Notes: a model not told the origin generated them from the letters alone. Positions 27,360-36,649 are shown, counted from the stretch's first letter. The stretch: 64,000 nucleotides of DNA from Marinobacter sp. BGYM27 (GCA_025153445.1 JANZNS010000004.1:434001-498000); one strand, 5' to 3'. Numbers and translations: made by a program.

Positions 27360-27797
27360 CTAGCGTTTGACGTTCCAGCGGCGCTGCATTTCAAGGAACA
27401 GGAATGACGCCGTCCAGGTGATCAGTACCAGCCCGGTCAGGGCTTCGATGCCGGTGAGATAGCGCAAGGCTCCGTGGGGTTCGATGTCACCGAATCCCAG
27501 GGTGGTAAAGGTCGTGATCGAGAAATAGGAGCAGTCCAGCAAGGTGCCGGCAAAGTTGCCTTCGAAATAGCCCCAGTTTGGTGTGTGGTGCATCCAGTAA
27601 TACGCCAGCGCGAACATCCAAACCTCAACAAGATGCGCGAAAAGAGTACCAAATACGCCAATTACGATACGAAAACGATGGAACATATCCATGCGGGCCA
27701 GCAATCGTGACAGCCACGACAGGCACAGGTAATGCACCAGAATAGCCAGCGAGGCCACCAGACCGGTAACGGCGAAAATAGTGAAAATTGAATGCAT
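27360..27797 (-). CDS. potassium channel family protein
   Basis: A 145-residue membrane protein with the pore-loop K+ selectivity filter TLGFGD (99-104). Helices lie at about 5-30, 42-68 and 118-138, so a three-helix layout with the last two flanking the pore. Glycine-phenylalanine-glycine in place of GYG occurs in a subset of bacterial channels. No cytoplasmic RCK domain is fused. It ends 3 nt from the end of the chemoreceptor gene, in convergent orientation. Confidence 0.85.
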   Translation of the reverse strand: MHSIFTIFAVTGLVASLAILVHYLCLSWLSRLLARMDMFHRFRIVIGVFGTLFAHLVEVWMFALAYYWMHHTPNWGYFEGNFAGTLLDCSYFSITTFTTLGFGDIEPHGALRYLTGIEALTGLVLITWTASFLFLEMQRRWNVKR

Positions 27798-27935
27798 TCG
27801 GTTTAGCTGCCTCGCCTGATCGTGAAAAGTCTGTCGTTATCCACCCCCAGTTTAGACCAACCTGTGTCCGGCCTCACCGTCGCCATTGCTTCAGGGCTGT
27901 GGCACTATGGCTCACACCAAAACAATCCCATTAAC

Positions 27936-28050
27936 GTCGCCAGGGGAGTCCTGCTTAACGCAGGTCTGAGAATGCGGCGGTGGCATCGATCGGCCATCCG
28001 CCCTAAACCCTGGAACCTGATCCGGTTAACACCGGCGGAGGAAGTGCGAC
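27936..28050 (+). promoter_or_regulatory. TPP riboswitch (THI element)
   Basis: The conserved thiamine-pyrophosphate aptamer parts are present in order: GGGGAGTCC near 27943, a CCTGC/GCAGG stem, CTGAGA (27966-27971), a variable GC-rich hairpin, ACCTGATC (28015-28022), CCGG-TTAACA-CCGG, and GCGGAGGAAG. GTCGC (27936-27940) and GCGAC (28046-28050) can form helix P1. The ribosome site GGAGGA (28037-28042) lies inside the aptamer and the start codon follows P1 directly. Ligand binding should therefore block translation without any extra expression platform. Confidence 0.93.
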
Positions 28051-29421
28051 ATGATAGTAACAGCCTCGCTTGCGCTGGCAGGCGCTCTTATTCTCTTTAC
28101 CTGGCTCGGCTTGCGGGCCCGTCTGGCTGACGGCGGTCTGGATGACTACATCACCGCCCGCAACAGCCAGGGTGCCCAGGCCATTGGCTTGTCTTTTCTT
28201 GCCTCCGGCATGGGGGCCTGGATTCTGTTTGCGCCGCCGGAAGTGGGCGCACTGGTCGGCCCGGTCGCCCTTGCCGGATATGCCGTCGGCGCGGCGCTGC
28301 CGTTTATTGTGTTCGCCTTTTGTGGCCCGGCTATTCGCCGATACCTGCCCGAAGGACGCAGCATTGGTGAGTTTGCCCAGGCCTGCTACGGCAACGGCGT
28401 ACGCCGCTGGGTGGCGATCATCTCTGTCCTTTATATGCTCTGCTTCCTGACAGCAGAGCTGACCGCTATCGGCGCCATTACCAACCTGTTGTCCGATCTT
28501 AACGGCAATATCGCGGTTATCGCTGTCGCTGTGACCACGTTGATCTACACCGCCTGGGGCGGACTGCGAGCCAGCCTTGAAACCGATCGTTGGCAGGCGT
28601 TGCTGTTGCTGGCGTTGCTTGTTGTGGTGGCCTTCGTTGCTTTACCGCAGCTCCCCAATGCATTCGATGCGGCCAAACTGCCGGATATTCCTGTGACCGC
28701 ATCGCTGAGCGTTGCGCTGACGCTGGTGATTGCCGTGACCGCCGCCAACCTGTTCCATCAAGGCTATTGGCAACGACTCTGGGCCGCCGAAGACGACGCT
28801 GCGCTGGGCCGGGGCGCTATGCTGGGCGGCGGCGTTACCGTATTGGTCGTCGCACTGGTGGGCGCCCTGGGCATTGCAGCATCACTGAGCCTGGACGACA
28901 TCGGCACACCGCCAATCCCGTTCTTTGCGTTGCTGACACAGGCACCGGCTTGGCTCGGGATAGTCGCACTGGTGCTGGCGCTTTGCCTGGTGGCGTCATC
29001 GGTCGACACATTACAGAACGCGCTGGCGTCCCTGGCGGTGACCGAAAAGCAGGGCCTGTCACTAACGTCTGCCCGCTGGTTTACCTGTCTGCTGATGATT
29101 CCGGTCGTGCTGATTGCCTTGCAGGGTTACTCGGTACTACGTCTGTTTCTGATCGCGGACTTGCTGTGCGCCACGGCGGTCATTCCGGTATTGCTGGGAC
29201 TCTGGTCAAGAATGACAACACCGGCGGCGGTTGCCGGCGCACTGGCAGGGCTTGTGGGCGCAGTACTGCCCGGCGCAGTGAGCACGGGTAGCATGATGGC
29301 CGGGCTTGAAGCTGCCAGTTTCCCCGGCGGCATTCCCACGCTTGCGCCTTATCTGGGCGCTCTGTGCGCATCGACTCTTGTCAGCGTTGCTGTTGCGCTG
29401 GTGGCACCCAAAAAGCGCTAA
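28051..29421 (+). CDS. sodium:solute symporter, predicted thiamine or precursor transporter
   Basis: A 456-residue sodium:solute symporter family protein with about 13 helices. Conserved segments include SFLASGMGAWILFAPPE near the N-terminus, LYMLCFLTAELTAIGAI and an IYTAWGGLRASLETDRWQ loop. Because a TPP riboswitch controls it, the substrate is predicted to be thiamine or a precursor such as hydroxymethylpyrimidine; similar riboswitch-linked symporters have been called ThiV. The ribosome site is within the aptamer, 8 nt from the ATG. No thi biosynthesis gene adjoins it. Confidence 0.88.
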   Translation: MIVTASLALAGALILFTWLGLRARLADGGLDDYITARNSQGAQAIGLSFLASGMGAWILFAPPEVGALVGPVALAGYAVGAALPFIVFAFCGPAIRRYLPEGRSIGEFAQACYGNGVRRWVAIISVLYMLCFLTAELTAIGAITNLLSDLNGNIAVIAVAVTTLIYTAWGGLRASLETDRWQALLLLALLVVVAFVALPQLPNAFDAAKLPDIPVTASLSVALTLVIAVTAANLFHQGYWQRLWAAEDDAALGRGAMLGGGVTVLVVALVGALGIAASLSLDDIGTPPIPFFALLTQAPAWLGIVALVLALCLVASSVDTLQNALASLAVTEKQGLSLTSARWFTCLLMIPVVLIALQGYSVLRLFLIADLLCATAVIPVLLGLWSRMTTPAAVAGALAGLVGAVLPGAVSTGSMMAGLEAASFPGGIPTLAPYLGALCASTLVSVAVALVAPKKR

Positions 29422-29432
29422 ACTCCAGGATT

Positions 29433-29476
29433 ACCGGGTCATAGCGACATCATCCGTCGCGGACCCGGTCCGCTTT
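29433..29476 (+). terminator. terminator hairpin after symporter
   Basis: ACCGGGTC (29433-29440) pairs with GACCCGGT (29462-29469), and an inner GCGAC/GTCGC stem (29444-29448 with 29456-29460) extends the hairpin. A short TTTT follows at 29473-29476, so termination is likely but not textbook. Confidence 0.6.
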
Positions 29477-29611
29477 TGACGGCACTCACACGCCAACCGT
29501 CCACTATTTCGGACACTGTACAGGTTTCCATACACGTCACAGATACCTCCTTGTCCTCCCGCTATCAGGCCTTCCGACCCCATCGTTTATCAGCTCTGTA
29601 GATGCCGACTG

Positions 29612-29625
29612 TCCGGAATTCCGGA
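29612..29625. promoter_or_regulatory. 14-bp palindrome upstream of PHB depolymerase
   Basis: TCCGGAATTCCGGA is a perfect palindrome about 65 bp upstream of the sigma-54-like element and 158 bp before the depolymerase start. It is suitably placed for an activator or repressor dimer. Confidence 0.45.
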
Positions 29626-29689
29626 TACTTTTTATACAGGTCATCCAAAGAACAGTAACAACCAATTGTTTTAAAACGCTTTATTAAAC

Positions 29690-29705
29690 TGGCACAAGAT
29701 CCGCT
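29690..29705 (+). promoter_or_regulatory. candidate sigma-54 promoter for PHB depolymerase
   Basis: TGGCAC at 29690-29695 and GCT at 29703-29705 place GG and GC 10 nt apart, as the -24/-12 elements of RpoN promoters require. The -12 box reads CCGC instead of TTGC, so the match is partial. Confidence 0.35.
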
Positions 29706-29783
29706 TCGGTTTATTACCGGTCAACAGTATCAAGCCTTAACGGCGCCGGCGTTCCATACAAAAACAATCACAGGAAGAAAAAC

Positions 29784-31475
29784 ATGTCGATCCGAGTCAC
29801 TCTTGCGATCATAGCCATGGCAGTGCTCGCCATAACGAACCCGTCCCATGCCGGGACGCTTACCTCCGATACCCTTGCAGCGGGGAGCCAGTCCGGATCC
29901 CGCGACCGTCAATACCAAGTGTATGTACCTGACAATCTAACAACACCTGCGCCCATGGTGATGGCCCTGCATGGTTGCAGCCAGACCCAGGCCAACGTCA
30001 TGAATGAATGGGGGTTGCAAGCTGCAGCCGACCAGTATGGATTCATCCTGGTTACGCCTTTCATTACCAGCTACGACGGCCTTAGAAACCAGAACTGTTG
30101 GGGATTCTGGTTCGACCAGCATCGTCATGAGGGTGCCGGCGAGCCACAGGATCTCGTACGGATCGGCCAGGCCATTGAAAGCCAATACAGCGTGGACGCT
30201 GATCGACGCTACATCACAGGCTTGTCATCGGGTGGCGCAATGGCAGAGGTAGCCGCCATTACGCACAACGAATACTGGGCTGCTGCTGCGTCGGCTTCCG
30301 GCCTCCCCTATGGCGAAGATGCCGGCTCAGTGTCATTGTCTGGCCAATGTCCGGGCAGTGCGACGTTTCACAGTGTCAGCCGTGTCGCCAGCGACATTGA
30401 ACAGGAGCTGAACGACAGTTACCCCATTCCAATGATGGTGCTGCAAAGTGAAAACGACTGCACAGTAGTGCAGCCCGCGGGCCGCAATATCCGCGACGCC
30501 CATTTGCGGGTGTTTGGAGACAGCAGCCATGACACTCCGATCACAGCGCGCCAGAGCGAGTCCGACTGCTCGCCCGCCTATCAGAATGACTACCAGTGTG
30601 TGCACACCGTCTACGGCAATGGCGACGGTCGTTCGGTGGTTGAAACCGTTTTCTTTGACGGTCCGATCAATACGGCCAATTCAACCGATACAAACCACGG
30701 CCACTTCTGGGTCGGTGGTGTTAACGGCAGCGAAGGTCCATGGGCCGTAAGGGCCGGGCCCAGCTATCCGGATATTATCTGGGATTTCTTCAACCGCCAC
30801 AGCCGCACTGGCTCCGTCAGCAATGGCCAGCCGACAATAACCGTGCTGGGCGACAACCCACTCGATCTGACACTGGACCAGAGTTTCAGCGATCCCGGCG
30901 CAACCGCAACCGATCCTGAAGACGGCAATCTCAGCGTCAACGCTGATTGCAGCTCAGTCGACACTTCTCAGGCAGGAGATTACACCTGCCAGTACACCGC
31001 AACTGACTCCGATAGCAATACAGTGGCCCGCACGCGCACGGTCCGGGTAACCGATCCGTCCGCACCCACAGCGTCCTGTGCCACCGAAATTGCGTCGCCC
31101 AGTGCTCACGTCACAGCAGGACGTGCCGAGAAAGGTGGCAGCTTCAACCTGCGCGCACTTTCGTTGACTGACCGGCAGGACATAGGGGCATCCTACGACA
31201 CCTGGTCATCCGTCACTCTGCATGAAGGCGAGCCCGGCACCTGGTACGCGGCAGAGCCTGAGGCATGCCGCACTGGCGGTGGCAATAATGGGGGTGGTCA
31301 GCCATGCGAAGAGAGGTACGGCAGCAACCTTCAGCACCAGAACGCCAACCGCGCCTATTACCAGATGGGATATTTCACCGTCGGTGGTGACGATGCGCTG
31401 GGCGCTATATCCGGCGGCTACAACTGGGTCTACGAGGCGGCACCCGGGGAGTATCGCGTCGGTCAGTGCCCATAA
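29784..31475 (+). CDS. extracellular polyhydroxybutyrate depolymerase family esterase
   Basis: A 563-residue secreted esterase of the PHB depolymerase family. The signal peptide ends near Ala23. The alpha/beta-hydrolase domain (about 30-335) has oxyanion motif MALHGCSQT and the lipase box GLSSG (146-150) with nucleophile Ser148; a His follows near NHGHFWVGG. Residues about 345-430 form an Ig-like DUF5011-type domain (GDNPLDLTLDQSFSDPGATATDPEDG). A cysteine-rich C-terminal domain after about 435 may bind the polymer. It hydrolyses external PHB to oligomers, which the next gene's product can finish. AGGAAG precedes the ATG. Confidence 0.85.
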   Translation: MSIRVTLAIIAMAVLAITNPSHAGTLTSDTLAAGSQSGSRDRQYQVYVPDNLTTPAPMVMALHGCSQTQANVMNEWGLQAAADQYGFILVTPFITSYDGLRNQNCWGFWFDQHRHEGAGEPQDLVRIGQAIESQYSVDADRRYITGLSSGGAMAEVAAITHNEYWAAAASASGLPYGEDAGSVSLSGQCPGSATFHSVSRVASDIEQELNDSYPIPMMVLQSENDCTVVQPAGRNIRDAHLRVFGDSSHDTPITARQSESDCSPAYQNDYQCVHTVYGNGDGRSVVETVFFDGPINTANSTDTNHGHFWVGGVNGSEGPWAVRAGPSYPDIIWDFFNRHSRTGSVSNGQPTITVLGDNPLDLTLDQSFSDPGATATDPEDGNLSVNADCSSVDTSQAGDYTCQYTATDSDSNTVARTRTVRVTDPSAPTASCATEIASPSAHVTAGRAEKGGSFNLRALSLTDRQDIGASYDTWSSVTLHEGEPGTWYAAEPEACRTGGGNNGGGQPCEERYGSNLQHQNANRAYYQMGYFTVGGDDALGAISGGYNWVYEAAPGEYRVGQCP

Positions 31476-31484
31476 CCTGAATCT

Positions 31485-31523
31485 CACCACACCCGTGTCC
31501 TTTTCTCGCGGGTGTGGTGTTTT
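31485..31523 (+). terminator. intrinsic terminator between PHB genes
   Basis: An 11-bp perfect stem (CACCACACCCG at 31485-31495 with its complement at 31509-31519) is followed by TTTT. It sits in the 88-nt gap between depolymerase and oligomer hydrolase, so the second gene is either read through or has its own promoter. Confidence 0.88.
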
Positions 31524-31563
31524 AACAACCGTCCAATAACAACAATATTCCGGAGACTAAACC

Positions 31564-33696
31564 ATGCAAAGGACGCTTTTATATTTGTTCATAACGGCCT
31601 CGACCCTCGGTCTGAGCGCCTGCAATGACAGTGATAAAGACGACGACAATGCGGCACTCAACCAACCACCCGCGTTCCTCAGCGGCGAGGTACACCACAA
31701 CCGGTACGATGGCAGCAGCAATGACTTGCTGACCGCAGGGCTCGGGGCCAGTGGTCTGGCCGGGTCAGCACCTGCATTTGCCGATCCGCTCAATCCTTCG
31801 CCAGAAGAGTTGCGTACGCTGGCGATCTACAACAACTACCGGGCGCTGGTGGATACCTCTGCAAACGGTGGCTATGGCACCCTTTTTGGTCCACAGGTGG
31901 ATGCTCAGGACAGTGAAGGCCGCGTCGCTGGTGATGAATACCTCGCCTTTATGACGGTTGGCGACAACAACAGCGTACCCGTCACCGCGATGGTTCAGAT
32001 TCCCGACAGTTTTGATCCCGCCAATGCCTGCATGGTCACCGCGCCATCGTCCGGTTCACGGGGGATTTACGGTGCTATTGGCACGGCCGGCGAGTGGGGG
32101 CTGAAAAAGGGCTGCGCTGTGGTCTATACCGACAAGGGCAGCGGCACCGGCGCAGATAATATGGCGACCGGCACGACCCAGCGGATCGACGGCACACTGA
32201 CGATGGATACCCGTGAGCCGGTGCAGTTCCGTAGCGATCTCAGTGCAGCCGAGAGGGCGGCGTTCAATACTGCCACTCCCGACCGTTTTGCGTTCAAGCA
32301 CGCCCATTCAAAGGTGAATCCTGAAGCCGATTGGGGGCAGTATGTGCTGCAGTCCATCCGGTTCGGTTTCTACGTGCTCAACGAACAGTTTGGTGAGGAG
32401 ACGCCGGAGGGCGGGCACAGAATAACCGTAACACCGGCTAACACGCTGGTGATTGCCTCATCCGTATCCAACGGCGGCGGTGCCTCGGTGCGGGCGGCAG
32501 AACAGGACAGTCTGGGCCTGATTGACGGCGTTGCCGTATCCGAGCCCAACGTCAATCCGGTAGTGGATAGCAGCCTGTCGATTCGTCAGGGCAGCCAGCC
32601 GGCAATTACCGGTCACAGCCGCAGCCTGTTTGACTACACCACTGCGATTGCGGTTTATCAGGGCTGCGCCAACCGGGCTCCGAATGTGCGGGATGATGCG
32701 CCGTTTAACGCTGCGCTCAACAATGTGCCCGCCAATGAAAACGCCTGCGCAGCGCTCGCCGCCAAAGGACTGGTGACCGGCGCCGACCTTGATGCCCGCG
32801 CCGCCGACGCCCAGCGCATTCTGGAGCAGGATTACGGCATTCAGCCGGAGCAGAATCTGGTCGCCCCCAGCCACTTCGGTGCCAATGTCGCCCAGAGTAT
32901 TGCGATGACCTACGCCAACGCTTACGGCCGGTTCGGTGTCGAGGACCGGTTGTGCGGGCTCAGCTTTGCGGCGACCAACGCCAGTGATGGCAGCGTTATG
33001 CCACTGTCGGCCACGCAGGAAGCCGCGCTGTTTTCCGCCAGCAACGGTATTCCGCCCACCGCAGGCGTGAATCTGGTGTTCGATGATGCGACCGGCATGC
33101 CGACCAATCTTTCGCTCAGCACGTCGCCCAGCAGCGGCCTGCAGGACTATGGCCTGGACGCTTTGCTTTGCCTGCGCAGTCTTGCTCAGAACAGCGATGC
33201 GGTATCCGGAGCGGCCCTGTCAGGTGCTGCTTCCGCTAATGCGACAAGGATTGCGGATGGTATTGAAAAGGTGAGAGCTACCGGTGACCTGCAGGGCAAG
33301 CCGGCGATTGTCGTCACCGGTCGTGCCGACGCCATACTGCCCATCAATCACACCTCACGGCCCTACTACGGGCTGAATCAGAAGATTGAAGGCGGCAGTA
33401 GCGGCCTGCGTTACTACGAGGTGCTTCACGCCCATCACCTGGACGCGTTCAATGCGTTTCCCGGCTTTGATGCGCGCTATGTCCCGCTGCACCGGTATTA
33501 CATTCAGGCACTGGATCTGATGTACGACCACCTGAAACAAGGTAGTGCGCTACCGCCCAGTCAGGTCGTGCGTACCACACCTCGCGGCACTGGCGCGCCC
33601 GCACTGACAGCGGCGAATGTACCACCAATCGCGGCCGCACCTGATGCGGCAGACCGCATCACCTTCGAAGCCGGTGAGGTTCGCATTCCTGATTAG
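31564..33696 (+). CDS. D-(-)-3-hydroxybutyrate oligomer hydrolase, lipoprotein
   Basis: A 710-residue protein of the 3-hydroxybutyrate oligomer hydrolase family, which splits short PHB oligomers to monomers. The signal peptide ends in lipobox LSAC, so Cys20 would anchor it to a membrane, unlike freely secreted relatives. The likely nucleophile is Ser302 in [36 protein letters not shown] and [22 protein letters not shown] are further family landmarks. Length is typical (about 700). Together with the depolymerase upstream it makes a complete outside-the-cell PHB utilisation pair. Confidence 0.88.
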   Translation: MQRTLLYLFITASTLGLSACNDSDKDDDNAALNQPPAFLSGEVHHNRYDGSSNDLLTAGLGASGLAGSAPAFADPLNPSPEELRTLAIYNNYRALVDTSANGGYGTLFGPQVDAQDSEGRVAGDEYLAFMTVGDNNSVPVTAMVQIPDSFDPANACMVTAPSSGSRGIYGAIGTAGEWGLKKGCAVVYTDKGSGTGADNMATGTTQRIDGTLTMDTREPVQFRSDLSAAERAAFNTATPDRFAFKHAHSKVNPEADWGQYVLQSIRFGFYVLNEQFGEETPEGGHRITVTPANTLVIASSVSNGGGASVRAAEQDSLGLIDGVAVSEPNVNPVVDSSLSIRQGSQPAITGHSRSLFDYTTAIAVYQGCANRAPNVRDDAPFNAALNNVPANENACAALAAKGLVTGADLDARAADAQRILEQDYGIQPEQNLVAPSHFGANVAQSIAMTYANAYGRFGVEDRLCGLSFAATNASDGSVMPLSATQEAALFSASNGIPPTAGVNLVFDDATGMPTNLSLSTSPSSGLQDYGLDALLCLRSLAQNSDAVSGAALSGAASANATRIADGIEKVRATGDLQGKPAIVVTGRADAILPINHTSRPYYGLNQKIEGGSSGLRYYEVLHAHHLDAFNAFPGFDARYVPLHRYYIQALDLMYDHLKQGSALPPSQVVRTTPRGTGAPALTAANVPPIAAAPDAADRITFEAGEVRIPD

Positions 33697-33709
33697 AGGC
33701 TCGACTCAA

Positions 33710-33736
33710 TAGGTCGCCAGCCCTGTTGGCGGCCTA
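33710..33736. terminator. hairpin between convergent genes
   Basis: TAGG and CGCCA (33710-33719) pair with TGGCG and CCTA (33727-33736), one mismatch, 7-nt loop. It lies between the oligomer hydrolase and the facing lipoprotein gene and overlaps the latter's stop codon. Confidence 0.5.
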
Positions 33737-34075
33737 CTCCAGATCAATTCGGCGAATGGCCGTTTGGAGGAAGGCGGCTTTGACTTCAAACTGGGATTTG
33801 AGGGTCGGATCACGGGTTGCATCCCGCTGGCTTTCGACGCCTTTGAGTTCCTGCACCAGCCAGCCGCGAATCATCACGTAGTAGCGACTGTCGGTGCCAT
33901 ATTCCACAATCGTGCGCAACGAGGCGGACTGCTCTGGCGCATCAATTGCCGCCTCGACCGCCTGCACCATTTCGCCGATTTCCTCATTGTCGCTCGGTAC
34001 ACTCTGGCAGGCCGACAACACGGCCAGACAGGTGGCAATCATTACCGCAAGCAAGGTCATGGTGACTGCTTTCAT
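33734..34075 (-). CDS. small hypothetical lipoprotein
   Basis: A 113-residue predicted lipoprotein (signal peptide with LSAC, Cys23) and a short helical body rich in Glu and Gln. No family recognised. Its ATG overlaps the stop of the shikimate-kinase-like gene by 4 nt, so the two are translationally coupled in an operon headed by lpxO. Confidence 0.75.
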   Translation of the reverse strand: MKAVTMTLLAVMIATCLAVLSACQSVPSDNEEIGEMVQAVEAAIDAPEQSASLRTIVEYGTDSRYYVMIRGWLVQELKGVESQRDATRDPTLKSQFEVKAAFLQTAIRRIDLE

Positions 34076-34611
34076 TGGCTATTATCCTTATCCGATCGGT
34101 TATTGGCGTCTGCTACCCGCTTGAGTGCTGCTTCTATTTCATCACAGGCCTGATCGTGGCTGAGCCGATCACAATCGATGGTGATATCCGCGTACCGGGT
34201 ATAGAGCGCATATCGCTCGTCAAACAGATCGTCGAGGGTTTGATCCGGGCGCTTTGAGATGCCCCGAAGGCTGAAATCGCCGATCCGCGTTTTAACCGTA
34301 TCAAGCGTGACGTTGAGAAAGACAACCTGGCCACGGGCGTTCAGATGGCGCATGGCCTTATCACTGTATACCGCGCTTCCGCCGGTGGCGATGACATGAT
34401 GATCCAGCTCGACCTCGCATAGCACCCGCTCTTCAATCCCACGGAGCGCGGCATAGCCTTCGGAGTTGACGATCTCCTGCAGGCTCCGGCCTTCCGCCGC
34501 CTGAATCAACAGGTCTGTATCGACAAAATTGCGGGCAATACGCTTGGCAAGCAACACGCCCACCGTGCTTTTACCGGAGCCGGGCATGCCAATCAGCACA
34601 ATGTTAGTCAG
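34072..34611 (-). CDS. shikimate kinase-like P-loop kinase, apparent CTG start
   Basis: A 179-residue kinase of the shikimate kinase superfamily. Walker A is GMPGSGKST at 8-16; VDTDLLI gives the conserved DTD and VIATGGSAVY the GG substrate loop. The lid and adenine segments (RPDQTLDDLFDERYALYTRYAD) match. It sits outside an aro operon, so it may be a paralogue with another small-molecule substrate. The best start is CTG 34609-34611: GGGAGG is 7 nt upstream and the N-terminus MTNIVLIGMPGSGKS then has a full first strand. The first GTG (34597-34599) would truncate that strand and has no ribosome site. Confidence 0.8.
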   Translation of the reverse strand: MTNIVLIGMPGSGKSTVGVLLAKRIARNFVDTDLLIQAAEGRSLQEIVNSEGYAALRGIEERVLCEVELDHHVIATGGSAVYSDKAMRHLNARGQVVFLNVTLDTVKTRIGDFSLRGISKRPDQTLDDLFDERYALYTRYADITIDCDRLSHDQACDEIEAALKRVADANNRSDKDNSQ

Positions 34612-34655
34612 GGGAATACCTCCCGCCTGTCAGCCTGCAACTGGCCCACAGAGCA

Positions 34656-35555
34656 TCAGAAGAAAATCAGATAAATCAGAAGCGCATACAGGCCATATTG
34701 CAGTGCATAGTAAAGGGTGCGGTTGTAGCGCTTTATTTTCTTGCCCAGCGTCCGGACCCGGTATACAGAACCAAATAGCCGGTTGAGCGCGCCGACCTTA
34801 TCACCGTCTGTGTTCTTGGTCGCGGTGGCCGACATGACAAGACGGGAAAATGCCCGGTTTATGCCATCCACCAGACGTAATTTTACCGGGCGTCTGACAT
34901 CCAGAAACAGCACAATCCGATTACAGTCCGTTCTGTTCTCAGCATAATGCAGGAAGGTCTCGTCAAACATGACCGCCTCACCATCTCGCCAGTGATAGCG
35001 CTGGCCATCAACACTGATATAGCAGTCCTGCGAATCGGGCGTCACCAGCCCCAGATGATAGCGCAGTGACCCGGCATAGGGATCCCGATGAATCACCAGA
35101 CGCGCCCCCGGTGGCAGCATGGCGAACATCGCACCTTTGACATCGGGAATACCCTCTATCAATGCCACCGTGCGGGGACACAGCTGGTTGGCCGAGTGCA
35201 GAGTGGCGCCGTACCATTTCAGGTAAAAGCGCTTCCAGCCGGTTTTAAAAAACGAGTTGAAGCCCAGATCATCCAGATCGTCTGATGCCTTGATGGCGGC
35301 AGCATCGTTGAGGCCGATGGCTTCATCACGGATGATCTCCCAGTGATCCTGCAGCACCTTAAGCTGCGGGAAGGAAGCCACATCAATATACGGCGTATTC
35401 GGCTGCTTTGAGGTCGCATAAAAGAGACAGTTCAGCGGTGCCAGAAAGTTCGAATGATCGGTGAGTTTGCGGCTCAGTTTCGCATGCTGAACAACACCCC
35501 GGCGCTGCACATAGAGGGCACAGAGAATAAAAATAGCGAGAATTATCAGACCCAT
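34656..35555 (-). CDS. lpxO: LpxO-type lipid A beta-hydroxylase
   Basis: A 299-residue Fe(II)/2-oxoglutarate oxygenase of the aspartyl/asparaginyl beta-hydroxylase family, resembling LpxO, which 2-hydroxylates a lipid A acyl chain. The catalytic domain has HRDP (H-x-D) and FLHYAENR with the distal iron His, plus an Arg for 2-oxoglutarate in RIVLFLDVRRP. Hydrophobic helices at residues 2-18 and 283-299 anchor it to the inner membrane, as in LpxO. The kinase-like and lipoprotein genes follow within 44 nt on the same strand. Confidence 0.88.
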   Translation of the reverse strand: MGLIILAIFILCALYVQRRGVVQHAKLSRKLTDHSNFLAPLNCLFYATSKQPNTPYIDVASFPQLKVLQDHWEIIRDEAIGLNDAAAIKASDDLDDLGFNSFFKTGWKRFYLKWYGATLHSANQLCPRTVALIEGIPDVKGAMFAMLPPGARLVIHRDPYAGSLRYHLGLVTPDSQDCYISVDGQRYHWRDGEAVMFDETFLHYAENRTDCNRIVLFLDVRRPVKLRLVDGINRAFSRLVMSATATKNTDGDKVGALNRLFGSVYRVRTLGKKIKRYNRTLYYALQYGLYALLIYLIFF

Positions 35556-35668
35556 GGTGATTAATCGTCCTTAACACCTTTACCAGCCAACAATCCCTAC
35601 ATTATTGATTAGCACACTACTCACCGTCCGTAGCGAAAAACCGAAGTATGCCGCTCCGCCAAATCTCA

Positions 35669-36649
35669 TCAGGACGGATCACAGCGGGATAACTGCTGCG
35701 CGGCGCTGTCCCAGCACCAGCTATTATCCGCTGTGAGATGAACGCCACCCAGCCAGCGATCAGGCAGCACACGGTTCAGTGCCGTATCCCGGCCGGCCAC
35801 CACGGCTCGACCGAACTCAGTGAGCATAAAAGGCTGATCCGCCAGAATGGAGCTGGGAAGCAATCGGTCACCCACTGTAAGCAAAGGCGATGCGGCGCGG
35901 GTCATATCAACCAGTAGTCCCCAAAAACCCAGATCACCCATGAAGCGCCGGGATTCCGTGCGCTGATATTCGGAGAATAGCTGGCTGAAACCCTGCTCCC
36001 CCTGAGCAATCAGGCACAAGGCCTGGTAAGCCGTGCGAGGCAAGCCTGTGCGGGGATCCGGGTATTCTTCCAGCAGGCGCCGGACGGTGCCTTCAAGAAA
36101 GGGCAGAGCCGAAGTATCACGCTGCAGCAAACCGGCCCAAGGCTCAGGTGAATCCGCGCAGAATGCTGCCCAGGCATCAGAGCCAAGTGCAAGCTGGTCC
36201 GCCGTCACCGGTGCCTCAAATGCCAGCAGAGCCGTCAGGCTCGCAGGCGTCGTTAACCCAAGGTACTGATCCGTGCAGATGAGGCTGAGTGCCGTCACCT
36301 CGTCGGGATGCTCCGCAAACCAGGCAAGCAACTGCAGAAGCTGCAACTGGTCGTACAGATCCTGCTCAAACCAGAGACGGATCTTCTGATAGTGCCCCGC
36401 GTTCCGCAGGATTGCGTCCCGCTCCGCGAAGCTTGTACGGATAGCCTCGCCGTCGCCCCAGCCACGCCCGGCGATCGCGGCCGCACGCACATCGGACAAG
36501 GCCTCAAGCGTCAAGCCAGCGGGCACAGGCCCCTCGTGCAGGATATCCCGCCAGGGCAGATAACGCCCTGGCAGGCTGGCGCTGCTCATGATCTCAACAG
36601 CACAGTCGCCGTTGGTAATGTTCAGAATGCCTTCCGTGGCCTGCGCCAT
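35669..36649 (-). CDS. DUF1835 domain protein
   Basis: A 326-residue soluble protein of the DUF1835 family: ILNITNGDCAVEIMSSASLPGRYLPWRDILHEGPVP is the family's opening, with later IRLWFEQDLYDQLQLLQLL. The C-terminal half (YPDPRTGLPRTAYQALCLIAQG and TEFGRAVVAGRD) looks like a winged-helix or DUF3658-like domain. Function unknown. It follows the YbaY/META lipoprotein gene after 27 nt and is probably co-transcribed. Confidence 0.82.
   Translation of the reverse strand: MAQATEGILNITNGDCAVEIMSSASLPGRYLPWRDILHEGPVPAGLTLEALSDVRAAAIAGRGWGDGEAIRTSFAERDAILRNAGHYQKIRLWFEQDLYDQLQLLQLLAWFAEHPDEVTALSLICTDQYLGLTTPASLTALLAFEAPVTADQLALGSDAWAAFCADSPEPWAGLLQRDTSALPFLEGTVRRLLEEYPDPRTGLPRTAYQALCLIAQGEQGFSQLFSEYQRTESRRFMGDLGFWGLLVDMTRAASPLLTVGDRLLPSSILADQPFMLTEFGRAVVAGRDTALNRVLPDRWLGGVHLTADNSWCWDSAAQQLSRCDPS

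Larger units (their letters stand above)
29422..29783. other. intergenic region before PHB depolymerase
   Basis: This 362-nt gap carries the terminator hairpin of the symporter, a perfect 14-bp palindrome and a sigma-54-like promoter, all listed separately. No coding sequence is evident. Confidence 0.6.

Noticed and set aside
28590-29291. 233-codon plus-strand frame inside the symporter gene
   Set aside because: Out-of-frame Gly/Arg-rich shadow; the symporter frame has clear helices.
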